Source of the DNA: Trichoplusia ni
Taxonomy: Eukaryota; Arthropoda; Insecta; Lepidoptera; Noctuidae
NCBI RefSeq assembly: GCF_003590095.1
Contig: NC_039483.1
Span: forward strand, 62,001-126,000
Reading direction: 5' to 3'
Length of the DNA stretch: 64,000 nt
The notes below the pieces were generated by a model. The model did not search any database and was not told the DNA's origin. It worked only from the letters and a program-made list of their open reading frames with translations. How positions within the stretch are numbered: the stretch's first letter is position 1; every line of letters begins with the position of its first letter. Positions 56,261-64,000 of this stretch are shown in pieces. The translations under genes and the position numbers were made by a program.

Positions 56261-58689
56261 GTGATTTCTGATTTTCATCTTTTGGATACAGAACCCTAAA
56301 AACGAATTAATAGTGGATACGTTCTATAATATATGAACAGAAATTGTACATGAGAATCGATGCACGAAATTGTAGAGACGTGGAAAAGACAACGCTTAAA
56401 GCAAATAATAATAATAAAAAACGTAACCTTCAGTTTTAGACTGCTTCGATGACAAGTAGAGATATAAAAACAGAAAAATAGTAAACTGTTTTCAATAATT
56501 GTTAAACTGCTATGATTAAAATAATATTAATTTCTCTTTATTCAATAGAGTGCAGAATTTCACCTTAATATGAACCACAAAGAATTCTAGTGCTCCTCTA
56601 TATTTTTCTGAAAAAACAATAGGTCACCGTAATCAATGTAGAGTTTGCTTTTCTTTAAGCTTTTTATTCTAGCTGAGTCTGTATCACTGCAAGTCGTTTA
56701 ATTGCCAGGCATTAATTAATTATTGCGCGGCAGGAAATCGTTCTAACATAAAAATGTGAAATTTTAATTGCTTCTGTAGATCGAAATGGGCATGAAACTC
56801 ATTTTTATTGTGATAATTAAGAGTAATTAGCAGTCTACTCGTTATTCATATGAAATCCGAACTACCCCACGCTGCGCCTCTAAGGCCAGTCATATCGAAA
56901 AACTTCTTAAAGTTGTTTTTATAAATCTCCTTAGCGATTATGAGAGCCTGGTAGTTTTCCACTGATCCAAGAAAATTTATCACACAATAATGTAGTTTTT
57001 AGCAATTTTTCTCGATTAAGATCGAAGAATTACGAAGCTAAATATGAAAAAAAGAATATTACGTTAAAATATATAAAATACATAGTAAACGTAATATGAT
57101 TACCAATATTAACATCGGTAATAAATCGCTTTCGGTCGCTTTAAGCACCAATATTCTGCGTATAGCCACTATTATAAATAAAAAAATAGTATGAAAATTC
57201 ACTTTATTATTTTGCCTCCTTTTATTCGTTTTCTTATTTTACAATTAAAAACACAATGTTTTGTCTGTCAACTTTATGAACAAAAAAGGTAGTTTCATTG
57301 GTTTTCACCATAGGACCATAATGAAATGGGATTTCCACCTATAAAGCCTCTCAGTTCCGTATAATCCGGTTTTGCTTGTGAAAAAGATCCGCATTCCAGA
57401 AAACAGAATAATGAAAGTAAAAAGTTTTTAATTGGCCGCCATGTTTGATTTTGGGCCCGATATGATTTATAACGAACGAGATACAGTCGCCTAGTAGGTA
57501 CTTAATTTTGAAACAAGAACAGCTTATTTAAAATTGGACTACGGAGAAACGATTTTCGTTTTTCTTGTTTTATTTTAAGTCAATCCCGGATTTGAAGGGC
57601 AATACATTACGGATACAGAAATATCTTGTTGTTTTAGAAATGTGGTAGAAATATTTTGATCAAGCAGACGAGGTATCATTTATTAAGATCAATTGAATGT
57701 GCCATTATTTTCGTCTATCTAATGAATTAACATTCTGTAATAAAGTATCTACTGTTAATTAATAAATATTTCAAGTAAAACCTAAAGACGTTTTGTTTAC
57801 AAACCTTTTGCTTGCCTTTTGTACTCGAAATCCATGTCCATGTAGATATATTAGTTTAGTTTATGTAGTAATTACTAGAAGTTCCTAAACCAAAATATTG
57901 CAACAGATACTCATTTATGTAACCGACTAGTTAAATGGGCAATTTCCAAATATTTTGAACTTCATATCTAAAATAACATATTTCTAATCAAAATTATTTT
58001 ACACCACTAGAAAGCCCAAAAATTACAATTCAATTTCGAATTTACTTTCCTACCAGACCCTTTACCTAGACAATGCAAGTTTCCTATACTAAAATACTTG
58101 ATTAAGTCTTAATCCGTACCTATGAAACTCGTAACCTATATATTCCTTATTTATTATTGAAGAATTGCGTTGAAAGGAGAACAAATCTTAAAAACGTTGC
58201 TCCAAAAAACCTTAAGTACAGAAAAACGCTGAAGATAACACTTCGGACTGTAACTTGGCCACAATTATATTGCACAATGTTTGAATACATTGCTGTATGC
58301 ACTCATACACCTAATACATCGTAATGTCCACTCATTGAGCACATCGTAAGAAACGTGACAGGTCGGTGAACTCACCGCTCAGAATTATGTTCACCCGTCA
58401 ATGAAGGAGATTGGGGTGTCAGGCATTTGATTGTATTGCCTACTATGCTGGAGTTCGCGTTATAGTATCTGTTTTTATTTTCACTTGGATTAGTTCTAAG
58501 TATATACACTTTATTGAAGTAAAGGGGTTGGTGAATGGGTGTGAACGTTACAAAAATATCCGTTAGTTAATTTAATAAAAACATATTTTGAAAGACTTGT
58601 CTAAATATGTAAACAATATAAAAAGCAACATGGAAAACTTGGAGTAGGTGTTTTGAACCCCAAAACTAAAGCATTAGAATACAATACAT
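56261..58689. other. Long noncoding stretch
   Basis: No supported gene in 2.4 kb. A short patch at 57428-57480 (GGCCGCCATGTTTGATTTTG) is slightly promoter-like but too small to call. Confidence 0.5.
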
Positions 58690-58860
58690 GTACGGATAGC
58701 CGAGTGGTTGCGGTCACCACACCAAACCTACAGTGCGCCACGTGTCGGGGTTCGATCCCCGCGTGGGTCAAGCATTTGTATGATCCACGAATGCTTGTTC
58801 TGAGTCTGGGTGTCTTTGTACACAAGGATTAAATTCCTTAATGCCGGAGTAGGATAATAA
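58690..58860 (+). mobile_element. tRNA-derived SINE, most complete copy of its family
   Basis: GGATAGCCGAGTGGTTGCGG (A-box), GGTCACCACACCAAACCTAC, GGGGTTCGATCCCCGCGTGG (B-box), then the body TATGATCCACGAATGCTTGT, TCTGAGTCTGGGTGTCTTTG and AAATTCCTTAATGCCGGAG, ending in an A-rich tail (AATAAAAAAAATG). Used here as the reference for the partial copies at 13561, 20745, 24660, 33420, 54010 and 56172. No clear target duplication is visible. Confidence 0.85.
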
Positions 58861-59470
58861 AAAAAATGTTTACTTGCACATTTACTGTAATTTGGTGTTT
58901 AATTAAGAAAATATGAAATATAACATGTCGAATATTATTTTGAATAATGTGCTTCAAGTATTTTCACATAATGCATAGGAATTTCCCATGCAACAAAATA
59001 AAGATAAACCAAATATTTTTAAATAAAAGCAAGTTTAATTTAATTTCACCTTGAATCGTAATCTGGGTTTACCTATAACCCTGACATATAGTGCTGCGTC
59101 GATTTTACAAAGAGGAAAATGTATTCAACCTCCATATTAAGTGGATTTAATTGTAAATTCAACGTGAATTTATTAATGGTTGCCTTTTCAGTGATACGTT
59201 TCCGTTTTCAAGTTAAAAGCGAGACTTTATTACTTTGTTATTTCTTTATCTTAAGGGTTTTTTTCTGATAAAAAGCCAGAAATAAACCCAAATAGATAAA
59301 GTCTTGGTTGGGTTTAGCCATTGACATTACAGGCTTTGTAATTCTTTGGTTAAACCTCTCATGTATTTTTGCTTGCGCTTTTCAGTAACAGAAATAAATG
59401 AGGAAAATTTAATAATCACTAATAAAAAACATAAAATATCTAAGTGGCTTCCATCCATCATTTTTTTTAT
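58861..59470. other. Noncoding stretch
   Basis: AT-rich, nothing identifiable. Confidence 0.5.
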
Positions 59471-59602
59471 CTAGCCTCCTGTGTCCCGCTGCTGAGCAAA
59501 GGACTCCCCCAAATCCTTCCACGATTCGCTGTTCTGAGGCTCATGGAACCAGCCCGCGCGGTAATCGTTAAGATCGTCTTGCCACCGCTTCCTAGGCCTC
59601 CC
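59471..59602 (-). pseudogene. C-terminal remnant of an RTE-type LINE ORF
   Basis: A 43-codon frame on the minus strand, open up to its natural stop, reads GRPRKRWQDDLNDYRAGWFH, EPQNSESWKDLGESFAQQRD, TGG. The GRPRKRWxDDL motif and the WxxLGExFxQQxD end are hallmarks of the very C-terminus of RTE-type LINE proteins in moths. Everything upstream (endonuclease and reverse transcriptase) is missing, as in a 5'-truncated insertion. Weak similarity on the opposite strand (a 68-codon frame) is a shadow of this remnant. Confidence 0.85.
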
Positions 59603-60766
59603 ACATATAATTTACTACATCGTAAATTAGAACAACTTAACTCTATCTAAAAATGGTCTCTGAGTGAACAAACAAGCCCCAACAAATAGGTCACTACCCA
59701 CACCTAATTCAAATAACACCAATTTTAATATCAAAGAGGATTTAAAACGTCAAAAACCGTATCGAAATCGGAATCGCGAAAACAATAAATATTAATGTTT
59801 TGTTTTTCCAGATCATCCTGTGTATGCATTATTCTTATGCATCGGTTGACAGGCGCCACTGCGCATGCGTCGAGAAAGTACAACGACCCATATACAGCCG
59901 AATAAGATCTGAATAACATTTATGCTGATTGATGGTAGTTAGTTGGTTTTATGTACAATCATCACACATATTGGGTCCAAATGACGTTGTGCGATGTCTG
60001 AAGACTACTGGCAAAAACTTCTTACAATTACATTAATAATGATTAATAGTCCATAAGTTTGATATCAGGTCATGCAATGTCTTTTTTTTGTAGTTTACCT
60101 TTATTCACTCGAAACTAATATTCATAACAATAAGTTTTATAAAACAGAAGGGACCAAAGTGTAGACCAATTAGTATCTACAAAAGCTTTTTATTTTAGGG
60201 TATTTGCAATTTAAAAAGGTCATAGAATGTGGCTTTGCTTTGGCATCACAATCTGAGATGGCCAATTACTTTCATTTACAAACCACTGAGCTCCGCGTTG
60301 TTACCTGGGTATAAAACCTATTTCAGTCCAGGGTATCAGCAACCTCCTGACTGCGAAGAACTAAAAAACATAGAGACAGACACAAAAACTTTAACTCGCA
60401 TTTTGACTGTTTATCTAACTCACAACACCTCTACATTTTTCAAGCTGCTTCTCTCTAAGACTGGTCTGAAAAGCCATTAAAACCAGTTACTGCAATGTTT
60501 ATACAGCGCCAGTTTATTGCTAATCTGTGGCAGAAACTTTGGCGCCAACAGTTGTTTTACTGCGTCACAAATAGACACGGAAGCTGTAAAATGTATGGAA
60601 TGTAGAATCCTCGCGTTTGAGAGAACATGAGTGTAATGTCAGGTTGAGACTTTACTCTTGCTGCACTACGGATGTATTAATGGTGATGTGGGATTATGTT
60701 CTTTTTTATGGTACCGTAACCAAAGGGTAAATTAATAGAAATAAAAAATCTAAGTACCTACTCACG
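59603..60766. other. Noncoding stretch
   Basis: No supported gene. GCGCATGCGT at 59861-59870 is an NRF1-like motif without other promoter signs. An 83-codon plus-strand frame at 60229-60480 has no domain. A slightly G+C-richer patch at 60500-60660 is unidentified. Confidence 0.45.
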
Positions 60767-60965
60767 TTTTTAAACGTCACTCCATTCAAATTTTATCAAA
60801 ATTTGTGTAGCCATCTTTTTTAGTTGTAAATTACACTGTCATCGGGTTTGGAGCTACCCTGAAAACTACAGCCTGCTAGCTTATCGGACTGCCTCAAAAT
60901 TGAGTTGCAAAAGTCCAATTGGAACGACAAACAAACAAACAAGAAAGTGAGTGTATAAAAACGTG
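60767..60965 (-). repeat. Dispersed repeat family 3, copy 2
   Basis: The reverse complement of the repeat at 37315-37515, sharing the ACACTCACTTTCTTGTTTGT, ACTCAATTTTGAGGCAGTCC, GATAAGCTAGCAGGC, TTTTCAGGGTAGCTCC and TTTTGATAAAATTTGAATGG segments. An 82-codon frame across it is not a gene. Confidence 0.7.
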
Positions 60966-61740
60966 GAAAAAATGGATACCTATTACTGAGGGTCCGCTGA
61001 CCACGATAACTAGGCAGTTGAACATAGATTTTCACAGATGATGTAAAAATAAGAAAGAAGCTAAGCAAACGTTGTTTGGGGGTGGAGGAGAGAGACGATT
61101 TGTTGGAGGGTCACATATAATTATAATTTGAGACTGGGTCTGCAAATTCATTTTTCACATATATTTCTCAAATCTATGGCCTATTTTTACAAACTTGCAC
61201 TTGTTGGTTTATTTAGTAGGATTACTGATTCAAGTTTGGCTCTTGAAAACCGGGTAGAATAGATGAGAAATGAAGAAAACATTCGAAAAATTATATATGA
61301 GAATCGTAATGTTGATTTTTTTATCTCGGAACTTTAATAAACGTGATTGGGCAAAAGAATTATGTGAAATCGCACTCAAAAAATTAAGAACATACATTTT
61401 CCAAAAAAATAAATTGCCTCGTAGAGCACTATAGCCAAATAAAACCATTAGTAGGCCATAACCATTTTTATCAAGACCATAACTTCAACACTTCAATCAT
61501 TATCATCACCCCTAGCACTCCCAACAAAACTCTACAATTCTCAGAAGCTCACTTAACTTATAAATATATCCGAAATGTAGCAACAACTGCATTACTTTGT
61601 TTAAATTCGTTTGTTTCACGCACATTGTTAACCACGTGAAAATCTATAGAAGCATCGTGAAAACATGCCGTGAGGAGTATGGTACTTATATTTACGACTG
61701 TACCACGATTTTTCAAATAAGTACTGTAGGGGTTGTTGAA
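60966..61740. other. Noncoding stretch
   Basis: A short string AGCAAACGTTGTTTGG at about 61063-61078 echoes the 3' end of Helitron-like family 2. Nothing else identifiable. Confidence 0.45.
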
Positions 61741-61785
61741 GCGAGATAGTGATAGACAGCGTAGAGCGGCATCTCTTTCCCACAA
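61741..61785 (-). repeat. Small foldback repeat, GAGATGCCGCTCTAC family, copy 4
   Basis: On the minus strand: TTGTGGGAAAGAGATGCCGC and TCTACGCTGTCTATCACTAT then CTCGC. Best match to the 18125 copy. Confidence 0.6.
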
Positions 61786-64000
61786 TTATTGGAGTATCAC
61801 TTTGAGGGATCGTGGTAAGGATGTATGTTGGGATGACATGTAAGTGCGACTTGCACCATTTGAATTACAAACGTGCATGGTTTATGTATGGTTCGCATTT
61901 CGTATAACTGTTAAGTTGCTCTACTTTTAAAATAGAGTTGTAGGTATGTTTGTTTATTTGTGTTGTATTGATATTTTTATCCTTAAATTTAGGACGGCTG
62001 TTGCTTTTGGAATTTCTGACTATAAAGATGCAGAAGTGGTCTCAAACGTTTAATATCATTTACAGTAATAACGTAAGTAGAAGGAGAATTTTCAAATTTC
62101 GGTTAACATTTCATTTTCCTAAATTCAATACGCAGAATTTTCATCTTTTCTATTAAAATTGAAAAAAATTGAACAGTACCATTTAATATCAGACGGTGTT
62201 TCGAGTAATATAGAGTAAAAACTAGAAACGAAACGCATTTACCGAACAAAATTTTCAGATTTTCCAGTAATTTATGGAAAGTCAAAAATACTTGAAAAAT
62301 AACTATTACAGTGCTAACTAAGGTAAATATGGTCTTTACATGAAATCAGTAAGTAAAACAACATAAAACTCTAGTATAGTTTATTGCACAATCAAATATA
62401 AAATTTCAAGTTAATTTAAATATTATTAGAAATACATAGAATCAGGTTAAAGGAAGCATCATGAATTTCTCGTAGCTAAGTTTATTGCACCTTGTTAATA
62501 AACATTACGATTATAATAAACTATTCCTTGCGTTTTCATGCAAATCTCTGAATGATTTGTCTCTGGGCTGTGGGTGCAGCTCGCGCTGAAATTAATAAAA
62601 CATTTAAGTTTTCATGACGTTGTTGCCTAGGGTTCATTAACCGGATTTTTGGTAACAAGGTTATAATATAATAGTTTTTTTATCAAGCGAAATATACAGA
62701 TGACTGCAAATGAAAAACTACTGAGCAAAACTTGCTGAAATTTTTATGGAACGAAATTACATCGATTTCTCGTAAATAAATGAAGAGATAAAAACAAGTA
62801 TTCCAAATATCTGGGATTTTTTTTTCCCTAAGAAATTAGTAATCTGGGTCTGACTTACACAAAAATAAACGTAAAAGCGGAAATAGGTAAACCTTTACAT
62901 TATTAACTTTTCACTAACCATAAAAATATGCAAGATAATCTCAATACTCAATAACTTTATTGCATTCCATTAGTTTCGGAACATTGTGGGCCCAGTCGGG
63001 CATAACAAAAATAAGAATTTGAAGACTATAAATAACATTGACAATTTTATAAAGAACTCTAATGCTATCAATATGGTCAATGTTAACCCAATTATAATGT
63101 TTAATAACATTTTTACACATACTAATAAATTCAATCATAGAGTAAAATTTTTCTCCACCCATCTAGAATGATAATTAAAAACGTAAAGGAATAATACTTT
63201 TATAAGGAGTATCTATGCAAATAATAATAATAAACACATCCTTGATTCTAAGGAAAGTGATAATAGCTTAACACTTTCCTTATTGTAGTTAAATAATTCA
63301 AAGCAATTACTATCGTTATTATTTAAGACGCGTGAGTGAACTGCCCCGATTACTTAATAAATTAGCAAACCAATACGCTTAATTGATATGATATGTACCA
63401 GGAAGACACCACAATCGACCTTACCAATCACCCATAACTTCGAAAAGAAGATTTAATGTTTATCACATAAGGTAGGTATTTGAGCGTGACCCACAGAAGC
63501 GCTTCCGACGTTTTGATTTAGCAAAATAAATTGCTACAAAGCTCAATGATCCCGCTTCCGTATGCAGCGTAATATCAACTTTGTTAGCTGTTATTAAAGT
63601 TTGAAGTTCTTTGGCGCAGAATGTGTGATTTGAGTCGTTGTTTGCAGCAGATTTATCTCGCACTCGCGAAGTTCAACGTCCGTCCTAGCCCCCCTCCCTG
63701 TAAGATGACTGCTTTTGGTAATTAACAATAAAAAATGGCTAATTATTGGGGTTAGAGGAAAATTTTATGTCTCGATTGATATTTATTTATTATAAGTTTA
63801 TGTATTATATGTCCTTTAAGGCTTAGTTTAATAATAAACCCGGTAGTCGTGAGAATTGAACAGGTGTCATCATATTTACAAAAGAAATGCGTCAAACTGG
63901 CCGAAAAGTCGGCGTCATTCAGTATTCGAGTAATTAAATATTTGAATATCGAAATAACCTTAACGATTTTCTTTTAAAAATCTATTTTTAAAAGCAGATG
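61786..64000. other. Noncoding right end of the window
   Basis: No supported gene. An 11-bp perfect stem TAAGGAAAGTG/CACTTTCCTTA with a 12-nt loop lies at 63249-63282. A G+C-richer patch at 63650-63705 is unidentified. Frames of 60-75 codons on both strands have no domain. Confidence 0.5.

Noticed and set aside
58690..58765. A possible tRNA gene with A and B boxes
   Set aside because: The region between the boxes does not fold into anticodon and acceptor arms, and the sequence continues into a SINE body found at other sites.
63249..63282. An 11-bp stem with 12-nt loop as a possible microRNA precursor or terminator
   Set aside because: The stem is too short for a microRNA precursor and no conserved microRNA seed was recognised. 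Such stems arise by chance in AT-rich DNA.

Overview
The window looks like nuclear DNA from a moth or butterfly, most likely a noctuid-like moth. It is AT-rich and intron-like or intergenic, and it contains several repeat types I associate with Lepidoptera: tRNA-derived SINEs, a SINE with a 5S-rRNA-like head, Helitron-like repeats ending in CAGCTAG/T, RTE-type LINE tails and a Dong/R4-type retrotransposon. Species and repeat family names come from recognition, not from a database search. No ordinary host protein-coding gene could be supported. Nearly all open frames are 60-120 codons, have no recognisable domain and lie in AT-rich sequence, as expected by chance. | Layout. 1-11 kb: noncoding DNA with a foldback palindrome at the left edge, a truncated SINE, and two CpG-richer promoter-like islands (about 1.6 kb and 10.0 kb). 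11-25 kb: Helitron-like and SINE copies, a strong promoter-like island at 14.5-14.7 kb (two cAMP-response-element octamers, E-box, E2F-like and YY1-like motifs), and copies of a small foldback repeat. 25-37 kb: three Helitron-like copies of one family and one of another, CpG island-like sequence at 30.3 kb, an ETS inverted-repeat promoter candidate at 35.0 kb, and a complete 5S-headed SINE at 36.1-36.4 kb flanked by a perfect 13-bp target duplication. 37.8-38.9 kb: a duplicated block of about 250 bp with a 795-bp period. 38.9-42.8 kb: the centrepiece, an apparently full-length non-LTR retrotransposon on the minus strand with one intact 1191-codon ORF (reverse transcriptase plus restriction-like endonuclease), bounded on both sides by TTA/TAA microsatellite. 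42.8-64 kb: noncoding DNA with a 383-bp inverted-repeat MITE at 47 kb, promoter-like islands at 49.3 and 50.3 kb, several SINEs at 54-59 kb, and an RTE ORF remnant at 59.5 kb. | How the parts relate. The only autonomous machinery visible is the Dong/R4-like element. The SINEs, Helitron-like repeats and MITE are nonautonomous and would need enzymes encoded elsewhere; the 5S-headed SINE and the RTE tails both end in GAT-type or related short repeats. The promoter-like islands suggest the window may lie in the long introns or upstream region of one or more host genes whose coding exons are outside it, but that is inference. I found no CRISPR array, rRNA gene, true tRNA gene or gene cluster.
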